64,000 bases of DNA from Panorpa germanica (GCA_963678705.1 OY783203.1:46438347-46502346), one strand, 5' to 3'; counted from the stretch's first letter, positions 46,714 to 59,290 are shown. The notes: a model not told the origin generated them from the letters alone. Translations and numbers: made by a program.

Positions 46714-49254
46714 AGAGCAATAATTTGAATACATATTTAGGTGAATAAGTGGTACACAAACCACGTAGTCATGCGATTAACTCTACAACTGAATGTAACA
46801 TTACAATAACTATCCGTGTATAAATATACGTTTCATATTAAATTACAGTTTTACATGAACAGTTCTATTAAAGGGTACGTATTAAGTATTATCTTCAACT
46901 CGTAAATATAAGCAGCAAGAGCGACAGCGATAACTGCTGTAACGTAATTCTAGACTACTTTAGTACTACAGTATAATTTTAATTTGTATCCGTGATTTTT
47001 ATGTATAAAATCATGTCAGTGGTCAGACGAACTCGCAACTAGGTCAACCTACTACAGAATACGAGATTTGAACCAGTAACTGCTGTATAGTTTCCATATT
47101 TCAAAAGGTTGATAATAAAGAAAATATAGTTCGATATAATAATTGAGTTGGTAGTTTTCTCGTAAATTATCGGTTGAAATGATTGGCAGGTGAATTATGA
47201 GAGAATGATTACATTGATTTAAAATCCACGTTAATATATTCGTATCTTAGTATTCTTCAAGAATTTTTGTCCAAGTACCTTCTTGTAAGTTATCGGTCCA
47301 TGTGAGCGTTGAAAGCACACTTATCTATCACCTAAGGATTACGATTTTAAATGTGTTTTAAGTATTAAAGATAAAGATACTTTGCTTTCAGTGTTTTGAA
47401 TTATTGTATGGACGGATCACGGTTTGTTTATGCTAAATTATAAACAAAAATATCCTTTAATTCATACTAATTGTAAATGTTGATTTGCATAAACATTAAA
47501 ATTATTACAAATGTTCATAATGTTGTTTATCCTGATAACTGTGTTAATGTATAATAAGGGAGTATCAATACATCCTGCCGATAAGGGAGAAATATTCTCA
47601 GAATTTAGTGAAATTGGAAGAGGAATTAAAAGTCATTGAGAGAGCGGCTAGTTATATAATGTTCTTGCCTGCAGTCTTTCTTTTAAAAGTCATTTCAAAG
47701 AATCTAATTTATGATTGCAGATTAAGTTTGAAATGCTTATACAATTTCTTGCGCCTACGACTTCTGGATTATACCTCTTACATATTATTTAAAAAGTCTA
47801 CCCCTATTATCAAAACTTTTTTATAATAACTTATGAATATGTATATGTGTATGCAAAATGTTTAAAATACATTCACTAACCATTACTACAATAAATCAAA
47901 ACTTTTGGATTTTAAAGCTGTGCATGTGTTTCCGCAATAGTAGACTGTATTTTATCGAGAAGGGTGTTTAATAATTCAAAATGAACGTAAACATGGAACA
48001 AGTCCCGTCCTCCAATGCTAACATGTCATTTACTTTGAATCATAGTCTTTTTTTATGGTGTGTATGTATTTGTTTGTATTCGATTTGACAAGTACAAAAG
48101 TACACGTCGATTATGAACTTGAAAGATTTAAATAAAAAATATATGTGTCAACATAATAAATTATAAATCAAATTAATGAGTTACTTTACATCGAGTAAGT
48201 AATGAATATTTCATTCATTATTAAGGATAATTATATGTATCATTAATTTAAATATCAGTGCTTCACTTTATTAAAATAATTATAAGAATAAAACACAGTT
48301 GTCCATATTTGAAGTCAAAAAAGATTTTGATTTACTTCCCCCTGATAAAACTTGTTATTCTACAGAATATTTTAATTTCCGAAATATTTAGCTGTAATAT
48401 CACTTTGAGATTGGGACTCGCTTTCAGACTAATTGTTCAAGTTCAACCAATACTACTGCGTGACCGTTGTGATCAGTCGATCAGTCTGTTCTGCACCGCA
48501 GTCATGGCTATATGAATGTTATGCTATTATAAAGATTCTCAATTATTATAAAGTAACATAAGTAAATAAAACTACTTTACGTTTTATGATTTCATCTATC
48601 ATATATTTCAAAATTATTTTTACATAAAACATTGTTAATTCCACTAGAATTAAATTTTTAAGTACCATATTTTCAAGAGTAGTTTATTTTATAAAAAAAA
48701 ATAAAAATTTAACATTAACATTAAACACTAAAAATGCACGACTGCTTACATTATGTGCCAAACCAATCCTTGAATTAAAGTTTTTCCTTGTAACTACGTT
48801 ACATTTAACAAATGGAAGCCAGAGCCTTTGGCAGTTGTATCATAATTGTAAATATGTAACTGTATAGAATATTTTTACTAAGAATCAAGCACGTATATAA
48901 TACCAACACTTGCAAATACTAATGTACAATTAACACCAACCAACCCTAATCTTAAAAATTTCTAATTTTGGTCCTAGATGTTTTTATATAAAATTAAGCT
49001 TTAAAAAAGCTATATATGTTTTCAGATATAATTTTTACTTTTCGCTGTAAATATTAAGCTATATCTAGCTGAATGTAAAAAGCTCAGTAATTATAATAAT
49101 AAAAAATAATGAATTGAATACATTTTTAACATTTCCCTGTTGTATAAAATAAAATTTAATTTTTTTTGTTTATTAATCAGTAACATATATATTGTTAATA
49201 ATTCCTTTAATTTAATTCCCATTCCTTAAGTTCGTACAAATTTAGTATTACAAT
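44761..49254. other. Intergenic stretch between Ir25a and the His-rich gene
   Basis: Only the (GA)n tract stands out. A TCAGT-containing GC-richer patch near 48455-48515 could be a promoter, but no coding exon can be attached to it. Confidence 0.55.
46674..46709. repeat. (GA)n microsatellite
   Basis: About 18 GA dinucleotides in the intergenic region upstream of Ir25a. Confidence 0.95.
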
Positions 49255-50968
49255 TTAAACGTGTTTGGAGCTATATTTCTCAATATGACCTTTATGAGAT
49301 TTGTGAGTTTTGAATTCTCCTTTTTGTGCTTTGTGTTTCAGTGCTGCTTTTTTGTTTTCCTAAAAATAAAAACACAAGTTTAGAAAAATTTAAAATATTT
49401 AAGACTTTAAAGTATTTTGGTGTAATAATAAATGCATAAGTATCAGGCTTAAAATAATTTTGAAATCGATAAATAATAATTGACAAATAACCCGCTAAAC
49501 ACAAAAGGTAAATTCATGAATTATTTTGTGAAATGATTTATAGAAAATATAAATTTCTTAAAATTTACATTAAATAAATGTAAAATCTACTTGTTAAAAG
49601 GTTTCTTTTTTCAATAACTAGTTACTATATTTTGAGGATAATATAGTAGATGTCAATTTGTTATATATTTTTTGTTTTGTAGACATATCAGATCTACCAC
49701 TTTTATATAACTAAGACTATGACAATTTGTATTATTTTTATTAAGATAAGATGGAAGACAAGATTGAAGACACTTTGCTAGTAGTATAAGAAAACAACAC
49801 GGAAGAAAAATGATATCTAAATTGCCTAATGAAACGTGTTCTCTGTTCTTTGTATTAATACTTTTAGGTAATTCAAACCTAGCATTCTTCTCAAGAAAAA
49901 AACAGAAAAAATGACTAAGTTGTCCTACACAATATTACAATTATTCATGATTTACTGTTGGTCTTTCTTCATAAATCATTTGTTTTATTTGTCGATATCA
50001 TGAAGTAAGTACGTGCATTAGTATTCATATAAATAATGTAAAAAAAATGTATGCTAGGCTTATATAACCACTATTACGCATTATTTACATACAGTTCTAT
50101 TACAAACCTTGTTTTTAGAATGGGCCTTGTGAGCCGAAGCATGTTTTTGTGAATGTCCTTGGCCGAATTTCTTGTATTCTCCAGTTTGATGGCGAGAGCT
50201 GTAGTGACCATCTAGCTTATGGGCTTCGTCTTTTCTGTACTGCTTATGAAAGCCCTATGTAAAAACCACGATTCAATTAAGAAATAAACACAAGTTAATT
50301 GATTTGTTAATTACGTTTTTATGTTATACCTTCATGTAACCAGTTTTCTTTTGTTTATCAGCTTGAGCGAATTTAGCTCCATGAGATCCACCATTTTCTG
50401 AATGAGCAGTTTGACCGTGATGACCTTCAGAATTGATAGTGTGGTGTTTTCCAGATCCCTGTACGCAAAGCAAAACATTTAAAAAACAAATCCCACTAAA
50501 AAAATTAATCACATTAAAAAAAAAAAACAATTATCTATTTTTCTTATTAGTGCAAGAAACTCTACCCAGTAAATCACTTATTCATGCTTCATGTTTGTCC
50601 AAACAAAATATCCCGTTAAATCAATAACTTTTTGTTTTGTCAGAGACTTTGACTTCAAACTCAGTTGAATTTTTAAAGTAAAACAATTGTATTCCATTTC
50701 AACCCGAAGTCATGAGAAGTTGGATTGTTTAGAGGCACCTTACCTCTTCAAATTTCGATTTCTGCAGTTGCTTGTCATGCTGTCCTTTGTTTCCCTCTTC
50801 ATGAGCTGAGTGATGACTGCCTCCGTTTTTGGTTAAGGCTCCTTGATGTACGGCGGCGGCGTTACCAGCGAAATGGGCATGACCTTTTGCCCCGCTTGAT
50901 CCTACGACATCGCGCTTCTTGTTATTATGACGTCCCTCTGTCATGCAGAGGACTACCGATAATAGCAC
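49255..50968 (-). CDS. Small secreted-type His/Lys/Gly-rich protein, first exon not found
   Basis: Four exons join in phase 0: 50744-50968, 50330-50458, 50108-50254 and 49255-49359, with TTTCAG, TACAG, CATAG and TTTAG acceptors and GT donors, giving 201 residues. The first of these opens VLLSVVLCMTEGRHNNKKRD after an acceptor, the hydrophobic half of a signal peptide, so a short ATG exon must lie upstream. One phase-compatible candidate is 53060-53074 (MVNKK, weak GTGTGA donor). The mature part is rich in His, Lys, Gly and Ser, with NGGSHHSAH, SENGGSHG and GFHKQYRKDEAHKLDGH. GFHK followed by KDE resembles insect secreted proteins of the DUF4779 type, but that is recall. Ends SSKHV and TAA at 49255-49257; an AATAAA signal lies on the minus strand near 49168. 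Role unknown; possibly extracellular or cuticular. Confidence 0.75.
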
Positions 50969-53900
50969 CTGAAATAAAATAAAAACTTATTTTCAATATA
51001 GCTATTTTGAATATTTTCAACACGGCACTGAGGCCGAGATAATTTGATTAAGTGCTCTCATAATCATACAATTATAAGGCAAGTATTAATGTTTTAAGAA
51101 GACAATTGTAAGCATGATTTAGACCGTTTTAGATTATATATTACTATTTTCTCTGAAGTAAAATGTTACAGGCATTTCAACAGATAGGCTTAATGATTCT
51201 GTACATACAGAAAATGTCAATATCGCGTACTTTTATAAATTTGTAAATAAATAATATAATTTAGCTTTCTCTATGAATGTCATTATTAAAAAACTAAAGA
51301 CTAAAATAGTAATTGATTAAGCGGAAATTTAATGGATTTAATAACAATAAAAAGAAACACTGATTCGATATATTTTTTTTATAAAAAGTTCTATATATTT
51401 TCACTTTTGTGTACAACTCACAATCTGTCAGAAACACAGACGCACATACACCAAATAAATTTTGTATTATACATAAATTAGCAACAATTTTAACTATGTG
51501 TTGAAAATGATTTTTTACGGTTATTTACAAATGTTACATATAATCTAAATAAAAATAGAATTTATGAAGCAACAATCTAGAAAAGATAGATTTTATTGGA
51601 AGTAATTTTTAGTTAACATTAGCCCAGCATGATATTTCAAAGTACTCGTTTACTCAAATATCGTTTATGTAATTTAACTGCATTATGCAATTAACTTTTT
51701 CTTTTAGCTAGTTATGTCTCATATGTAATGTTAGCTATATACTGCCAATAACTTTCATATAAAATACATTTTTAATTATGTAAATGACAAGTATAATTAG
51801 TTCAAGTAAGGTGTGATGAAGTCGTCAAATTGAACGTGTAAATCTTCAAAATGTCATGTATGCTAAAAGTACTACCCCATCAATTAGAATTTTTTTTAAT
51901 TCGCAAAACGAGAATAAGTAAGTTTAAACTCCAATAAAAATATTGAAGCCACTCATAAACTGTAATTCACATTAATTTAAAGAAATAGCATGGCCATTTA
52001 CAGAGTTTGCATTCAAAAAATATATCAAGACTACATTAACAAAAATATTAAAGAAGAAGCAGAATAAATATTATAAAGCGTCATTACCTCAAATGCTTTA
52101 CCATTATATTATGTTATACATATTAACATTTTCAATTTTTAGGAATATATAAAACCATATGTAGATAGCTATTCGCTGTTTTAGTAATGATAAAGTTTTC
52201 CAGAAAATATTCGAATATGAGGTAAAAATGCTAAAGCATTCCACAGCTTTGTGGTTTATAATTCAACTACTGCCATGATTAATTTAGAATTAATTTATTT
52301 GATTGAATTTTTTATAATATAAATTTAGCATGGACCAATAGTCTCTTAACATTTGAGAAGCCTGCTGCTTTCGCTTGATGTTACAGAATATTTTTATACC
52401 AGCAGTAAATTGTTATTTTTGATGATAATTGACGAGAAATTAAATTTTATATTGGAAGTTTTATAAAAGTTAACAAGCACAAAGACGACAATTATTAATG
52501 ATGATAAACTAAGGTACATGAATGCCTTAAAAGATATACGCAGTGATTATAGTGGGATTTCTAAAGAGCGAGGCGCGAGATTCAAATACATATATAGTAA
52601 TGAATTTGCACGAGAATGCGAGGCCCCTACAAGAGCGAGGCCCCGGGCGGTTGCCCTGCTTGCCAACCGCTAAAGCCGCCTCTGGATCCACCCTATACAT
52701 AATCGTACAGTGATTAGAAGCTATTGATTGCCATAGTTAAATATTTACTTATTGTTGTCACCTTTTATCATTTTAACCCAATACAAGATAAAACATCGTT
52801 ATTAGTATAATAAATATTACTCACAATTATTGCGAAAATTGTGTAAACGAATTTGTATATGACTTTTATTATGGTATAGCTATTTCTTTCTACCGAAAAC
52901 TCATTAGTGGCTTCAATTAGTGCTACTCAGCAACCCGTGAAATCATTTTAATTTAAAAAGTAAAGATATAAAACGAAACATTAGCGAAAAAAATATGCGT
53001 GAACCCTGTATTTTTAGAGTATAAATGTTCTGTAGTTGTATAAATGATGAATTTCACACCTTTTTGTTAACCATTAGGCCATTACCACTAATTTACAAAG
53101 GTGTGTCACCTTCTGTTTCCATTACTTATTTGGTGTTGTTTATTCTGAAATAAAGAACAACAAAAACCTGACAAATTTGTTATTTTAGAATTATTTATTA
53201 CATTTGAAGTTTGTTAAGTTATGCGGCCCATACGTGTCATGGCTAAATTATTTGTGTATTGAATTAGTGTTATTACCTAGAATCATTTGTATGTTTACTT
53301 ATTTAAAATAGTGTAATTATATATATAAAGAAAAGGGAGTCTGACAGACCGACTCAATCAAGGCTGCTCATTTATTTAAGATCGAGATTGGGGTACTTGA
53401 AGATATCTTATAAAAAGAGCCCTGGTCACCCTGGGCTGTTGTGCCACGGATGGGATATTTGTAAATCGAGAAATGGTACAGATTTTGAATATTTATTTAC
53501 ACTTAAATCCATTAACCTAGATTAGTTGTTAGCTCTATATTGTTGTGGTACAGCTAAGCTGGTTGTGGTAATTTGTACCAAGCGATACTGTCTGTACCCA
53601 ATGAATAGGGTTAGGAATGCTATAGGCAAACAAGTCATGTTTGCCGAACAGAAGTAGATCAGTTGAAGAATACCCGTGTACTAAATGGGAGACCTGGGAT
53701 CGAATCTGGCTTCTAATAGATATTTTATTACTAGTAAAATTGATGATTATGACAAGTAAAGAGAACAGGAACGATTCAAATCATAAGAATATTACGTATG
53801 AAGTTCATGATTAACACAAAAGATGGATATTATCTTAAATAAACGTAAGATTTAACTTAAACGAAACCTAGCAATAATCCGAGCAAGAAATTCTTCTTAG

Positions 53901-54634
53901 ATATTTACATAGAAGAAAATAAACCCTAAATTTACGTAACTTTTGCGACTTGTGGGATGTTATATTGTTTCTGAAGCACCCTGTGACATAAATTGATTAT
54001 ATAATAAACATGGTAAATACATATCGATATTAGTATGGGTTCATTTTAATATGAATTACATTTACATTGTTTAGAGCGAGTATCTGACCATCTGGCGAAA
54101 GGAGGAGAGAAAATGATATGTAATCTGGGTTATGCGTTTAAATGATTCCTGATACCAACCAGTGGTGCAATCGGGAGGGGACAAAACAGCTATGGATAAT
54201 TGATATCACGTTTTTAAATAGCACCAAATATTGAAACAATAAATAATTAGCTCTTGAATACTAAATTAGTCAGTAGCCTTGACAACCACATTCAGAAATA
54301 ATATTTCGAAGTCTTATTCATTGTTCGCAAATATAATGGCAGATGCAAATGTATGAATATATAGAAGTTATATTTAGAAGTTTCAGTCAATGAGTAAATT
54401 CAGTTCTATTACATAACCCTCTCACAAATAAAGTAAATTAATAATAACTAATATTTTTTCCATTTCCAATATGAAAAGACCACGTCAAGGATAATAATTG
54501 TCAATAACTTATGTTCCGAAAAGTATTCTAAATATCTATATCTCACTGTATCTGTATTAGGCTACAATCCACTGCTTTCTACCAACTGAAATACGAGCAT
54601 ATTATAAATGCAAAGCAGCTTTTGTGCGTAGGTT
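50969..54634. other. Upstream region of the His-rich gene
   Basis: Must contain the missing first exon unless it lies beyond the retrotransposon. Holds the repeat at 52552-52684. Otherwise nothing supported. Confidence 0.5.
52552..52684. repeat. GC-rich dispersed repeat, copy 2
   Basis: Second copy of the repeat at 33275-33415. Read on the minus strand it begins CAGAGGCGGCTTTAGCGG, a hAT-like terminus, but no matching opposite end or target duplication is visible, so it looks truncated. Confidence 0.7.
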
Positions 54635-54638
54635 ATAC

Positions 54639-55460
54639 TGTTGTAAGTAAGATTCGAGGGCGGATGTTACACCTGACATCAATGTTGTAAAAAGAGGTCT
54701 GATGCTCGTTCTAGAAGGAGATTACTCAGCTTGCTAATACATCACGCAGTGTTGCTAGTTTCTGGAAGTAGATTCTTCAGTTTGACGATCATCCACCTTC
54801 TTGAATTACTCACGTTGATAAGAATTAACTCTTTTAAGATGATTAATAGGATTCTTGTTTGACGGTGTATTGTTGCAATTTGAGAATACTTGAGCGGCCT
54901 AAAGTATAACCTCGTTGCAACATACGACGGTTGAACAATTAGTATCTTTTAAATACTATTAATACAAACACTTTTATTAAAATATATCATTTATTCGTTG
55001 TAATATTATATCTGCGTACTTAATTACAATAGTATTTTATTGGATTAATAAAGATGCCAGATATAAAACAAAATGTAATTCTAGTGTTATAATTTGATTA
55101 ATAGTTAAAATGTGCTCACTATTGAATACTTAGATGTTACAATTGGAGTATTGTACGAACGAAGTACAATTAGTAAACACTTGGTTGAGACTCAGGAGAA
55201 GACTGACTTTCTGACTAGCGTGCAGATTAATATATAATGATTTATTTCACATCACAATGTGCCAATACTGAGTTACCAGCATTAAAACAATATAAAATCT
55301 CCACAGACCAGAGTCAATGTTTACAAGCGCTAAATACAAATAATTATTTATTACAATATTAATACTAAAATTAAAGATAACATAATATAATTCTTATAAA
55401 ATAAATAACATTTATATTAAAAATAGGAAGGATAAGTACGACTTATGCGTACTTACAACA
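54639..55460 (-). repeat. 3' LTR of the retrotransposon
   Basis: 822 bases. From about 54721 onward it matches the other LTR, with one substitution and a one-base indel noticed; its first 82 bases do not align well. It contains AATAAA-type signals on the minus strand. Confidence 0.93.
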
Positions 55461-55470
55461 CCCTTCAACC
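55461..55470 (-). other. Polypurine tract next to the 3' LTR
   Basis: The minus strand reads GGTTGAAGGG directly before the 3' LTR start TGTTGTAAG. A second, better tract (GGAAGGGGG, 55561-55569) followed by TGTTGCGATAGTACG lies about 100 bases further inside. Confidence 0.5.
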
Positions 55471-55776
55471 CTAAAAAAGGAACGCATATTAAACAAACAT
55501 ATGCGTTTCTTTCCAAGAAAAAGAAAAAGGAAGATAGGACGATGTCGTACTATCGCAACACCCCCTTCCAAAAAAAAAGGGACACGTATAAAAACAAAAT
55601 ATACGAGTTACAATTCTGGAAAAAAAACAAAAAGAGAAGCAAAGTGTCGACAACGATTCTGATCCCATCGTATAGAGTTAACACTGCTCCACAAAACAAT
55701 CATCCCTGACAAAATCCATCTAACACGTCAAGGTTTTGTTCATTGGTACAAAATCTCTTCAATCTATTCCTATTAA

Positions 55777-58275
55777 CTACCGTATACTTTCTAGGTGAAA
55801 AAAAGAATTGACCCTTCTATCAAAATTTAATTTAAATTTTGGTTTATTACTAGTAAATTTATTTGTAACTAAATCAATCGTAGAAGAATATTCTGCACCA
55901 CTAAATTGGTCTAGTATGTCATGTACGAGAGGCAAAGTATAAACATCACTTGTCGTCTGTTCATTAAGTTTACGATAGTCGATTACAACGCAAAATTGTT
56001 TGTTCCCCGACACATCTGCTTTTTTAGGTACCATTAACAGAGGTGCGTTAAACTGTGAGTCGCATTTTTCAATAATGTTGTTAGCCAACAGTTCTTGAAT
56101 ATGCTTCTCAACAATTTCTTTATGCGCATGAGATAATCTATGCGGCTTAATGTTTACAGGGTTAGGTGAGTTACTCAGTGCACTCGCACAAGATAACTTA
56201 TCTACCGGGAAAAAAAATATGTTATTAAAATTATTACAGATTTCCATTAAATCTGTTAAGTATTTTGAATTAACATTTGAAAAATCTATATTATTAAATA
56301 AAAGATGTCGTAAGGATCTTTTAGGATCGTTAGGATTTCTTTTCAAAAAATGGTAAAAATTAAATTTATTTATTGGAATAATATCTGGTTTAAAATTGTC
56401 AAGTATTACATCTTTTGCTGAGGAATTAGTTATTGATATATAAAAAGTATTATTAACAGGATTAATTAATGCGTTGGCTAAAAAAACTTCAGGTAGCAAT
56501 TCCTTGGCTACACAAACTCCTACCGTAGAACCCGACATAGGAATTAATTTCCTAGTACGTGCTGGAACTATGATAATACTGTTTATGTTCAATAATGGGA
56601 ATTCAAATATTTTGCCATGTTGTGAGAATTGTACGCTGTTTGTTTCCAAATTAATTACTGCTTTAAATGTACGTAAAATATCTAATCCTATGATTCCATC
56701 ATGCTTAATGGGGAAATCCTCTGACACAACCTGAAAAGTATGTTTCGACCTAGAACTATCTAAAATTATAGAAGTTTTTAGTGAACCTAAAGTATAAGGC
56801 GTGCCTTCAGAGATTCCCTTTAATAACACTTTAGATGTACTATCTATTTTGATATTATTTTTTAAAATATTTTGTTTAATTAAAGAAATTTGAGAACCAG
56901 TGTCCAATAAAAATGATACAGTCTTTGCTTTGGCTGCGACTATTCTGAATTGAACAGTGTCAGCTGTTTGCTTGTCAATAACATTTTCATTGTTACAGTT
57001 AAAATTTGTTATATCATTGGTATTTTGTATTTCTTTAATCTCAATATTTTTATTTAAACTATTAAATTTACGTAAATGGTGATTATAAAAAGAACGTGAA
57101 TTTTGTTTTGTATTTTTAGTAAAAGATACTTGAGGACCATCAGATTCAAGATGTCTCGATCTTTTACAATAAACAGAAGGTTTTGAAAATACCGTATCTC
57201 TCCTACAAATATTAATTTGCGCGACAGGATTTACCGTATCCGCATTTTCCTTCTTGATAAAACAATATTTCTCTAAATGACCATTTTTTTTACAATGGTT
57301 ACAAAAAAAAGTTTTAAATTTTGTTTCGACTTCGTTAGCAAATTGTTCACTTGAAACTGGTTCACTACTAGAAATAGAATGACTTGTATCTGTTTTAACT
57401 TCAACATGCCTTCTTCTTTCTAGAGTGCGCCACCGTGTTTCAAGAAAATTCGTAAAATCATTTAGGGTTGGTAATTCAGAAGTATTTCTGTTTTCCCATT
57501 CCTTTAATGTGTTAAAATCTAACTTGGTCTTTAAAATATGTATAAAAATAAAATCTGAATGATTAGAATATATTCCTAACTCGGTTAGAGCTCTAATCGA
57601 CTCATTAATTTCATCTAAAAAATTTTTGATATTAGTTTCTGATTCTAAACGTATAACATTGTAGTTTATCAAATTGTTTAAATAGGTTTCAATAAGTGCT
57701 ACCTTGTTATCATAACGTTTACAAAGGATGTTCCAAACAATTTCATAATTATCGTTTGTTAAAGGATAATTCTTTATGAGTTTGAGTGGTTCTCCTGTCA
57801 AATTTAATTTTAAATAATGCATTTTTTCAATGTTTGATAGTTTGCTATTATTACGAATTAAATTTGTAAATAATTCCATGAAACTTTGCCAATTAGTATA
57901 TTCTCCATCAAAAACGGTTAGTTGCATTGGACTTAAGTTTAAATTTCTTATTGAATCTATGCTTTTTGAGTCATCCACAATATGTGTATCATTCTCAAAT
58001 GTTTGCTTATAATTCAACAAGGAAATAAGAGTGTCGTCATAAATACTTTCAACTTCCATAGACTTACTAACGATAGCCGTAGCTTCTTCATTTTTTAGAG
58101 TTGGAAGCAGTGCTTCTACGATACTATTATATTTGACCCAAGCCTTTTCTAAGTTTTTGATTTTTAATTCAACTATTGTTAAGGATGTTGATTGGACTTC
58201 TAAATTTTTTGAAAACTCATTAATTAGATTGATTGTATTCTCAACTAATGTGAGGGAATGAACGTTCGGTGCCAT
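55777..58275 (-). CDS. Gag-protease-truncated reverse transcriptase polyprotein
   Basis: 832 codons. Residues about 113-290 resemble the DUF1759-type gag (LSPMQLTVFDGEYTNWQSF, then LTGEPLKLI), more usual in BEL/Pao-like elements. A CCHC knuckle follows at 325-338 (C-x2-C-x4-H-x4-C). A retroviral-type aspartic protease has SFLLDTGSQISLI (about 454-466) and GIIGLDIL. The reverse transcriptase starts near 700 and keeps APLLMVPKK and VVIDYRKLNEQT, typical of Ty3/gypsy, but stops after EYSSTIDL, before the catalytic YxDD. The last ~30 residues are unrelated to RT; with one frame change the following bases read PRKYTVVNRNRLKRF, suggesting a join to the far end of pol. Start chosen as the first ATG after a ~1-kb leader. 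Capsid formation and protease activity are conceivable; reverse transcription is not. Confidence 0.85.
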   Translation of the reverse strand: MAPNVHSLTLVENTINLINEFSKNLEVQSTSLTIVELKIKNLEKAWVKYNSIVEALLPTLKNEEATAIVSKSMEVESIYDDTLISLLNYKQTFENDTHIVDDSKSIDSIRNLNLSPMQLTVFDGEYTNWQSFMELFTNLIRNNSKLSNIEKMHYLKLNLTGEPLKLIKNYPLTNDNYEIVWNILCKRYDNKVALIETYLNNLINYNVIRLESETNIKNFLDEINESIRALTELGIYSNHSDFIFIHILKTKLDFNTLKEWENRNTSELPTLNDFTNFLETRWRTLERRRHVEVKTDTSHSISSSEPVSSEQFANEVETKFKTFFCNHCKKNGHLEKYCFIKKENADTVNPVAQINICRRDTVFSKPSVYCKRSRHLESDGPQVSFTKNTKQNSRSFYNHHLRKFNSLNKNIEIKEIQNTNDITNFNCNNENVIDKQTADTVQFRIVAAKAKTVSFLLDTGSQISLIKQNILKNNIKIDSTSKVLLKGISEGTPYTLGSLKTSIILDSSRSKHTFQVVSEDFPIKHDGIIGLDILRTFKAVINLETNSVQFSQHGKIFEFPLLNINSIIIVPARTRKLIPMSGSTVGVCVAKELLPEVFLANALINPVNNTFYISITNSSAKDVILDNFKPDIIPINKFNFYHFLKRNPNDPKRSLRHLLFNNIDFSNVNSKYLTDLMEICNNFNNIFFFPVDKLSCASALSNSPNPVNIKPHRLSHAHKEIVEKHIQELLANNIIEKCDSQFNAPLLMVPKKADVSGNKQFCVVIDYRKLNEQTTSDVYTLPLVHDILDQFSGAEYSSTIDLVTNKFTSNKPKFKLNFDRRVNSFFHLESIR

Positions 58276-58587
58276 TGTACTTAATTAAAGTTATATATAA
58301 TATACAGACTAAAGATTATTTTGTACCAATAAACGACTCTCCGAAAAATAGGATTCTGACAAGGAAAAATTGTTAGCGAAAACAGTAACTCACAGGAAAT
58401 TTCCGATGGGGCTCAGACACCGCAGTTGTAACAGGAAGGTAGTCTCTCTGATTGAACAGACTGCTATCTAACTGCTTCAGCTCTTTACTTCTCCTTTTCA
58501 AAATTCCCTCTCGTTCAAAAAAAGATGTTGTTCTAAAAAAATATTAACATAAATTAGTATAATTGCGGAAACAATTATAAAAAATAT

Positions 58588-58848
58588 TATAGTAAATATG
58601 CAAAAGTATTGGATATAATACTATAAAAAAATTAATAGCTTCAATGATGGACAAGGATGCTACAAAAAAATACTTGGATTATAGCAAATATTCAAAAGTA
58701 TTGAATATAATACTAAAAAAAAATATCAATAGCCTCATTAACAACGTTGCTACTAAAAAAATGCTTGGATTATAGTAAATATTCAAAAGTACTGAATATA
58801 ATACTAAAAAAAATGATAGCCTCGTTAAAAATAATGCTATTAATAAAA
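58588..58848. repeat. Three ~90-bp tandem repeats in the retrotransposon leader
   Basis: ATAG(T/C)AAATATTCAAAAGTA recurs at 58588, 58681 and 58772, each followed by an A-rich run and TAGC(C/T)TC. They lie between the primer-binding site and the gag start. Confidence 0.75.
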
Positions 58849-59270
58849 AAAATACAATTATCAATTTATAATAATAATTATATACAAAAAGAAAGATACT
58901 GTCTTATTATACTTAAAAAAATTCTTTCGATTTTGATCTATACACAGCTGTGTGCAGGGCTCTGGAGACGATTAACATCGATTTAGATTATTCCATGTGT
59001 TCTAGAAGCATCCATCCATTCGCATGGCGGCAAAAGATTTCTTTTTTTTCTGGTTCGGCGGGCTGTAGTTTTGCATCCACCGGACTTGTAGAAAAATTAT
59101 GTGAAATACAGATGAATTGACGTTCTATCTCGTACTCTTCGGCAATTTTTGGAAATAATCCATCGGCGTAGTGGCATCCAGATTAATTGATCTGCATCCA
59201 GGTGTAGAATATATAGAAAAAAAATTTTGGGCGTACCTCTTGGATATTTATGTGTAGGAATATCTCTTCG

Positions 59271-59288
59271 AGACCCCACCTGACACCA
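59271..59288 (-). other. Primer-binding site of the retrotransposon
   Basis: Two bases inside the 5' LTR the minus strand reads TGGTGTCAGGTGGGGTCT. It begins with the TGG that pairs with the tRNA CCA tail and resembles the complement of an insect tRNA-Leu 3' end. Confidence 0.6.
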
Positions 59289-59290
59289 TT

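Noticed and set aside
47020-47100. tRNA-like sequence with a GGTTCAAATC B box on the minus strand
   Set aside because: No A box or acceptor stem at the required distance.
56150-56734. Plus-strand frames within the retrotransposon
   Set aside because: Shadows of the gag-protease frame on the minus strand.
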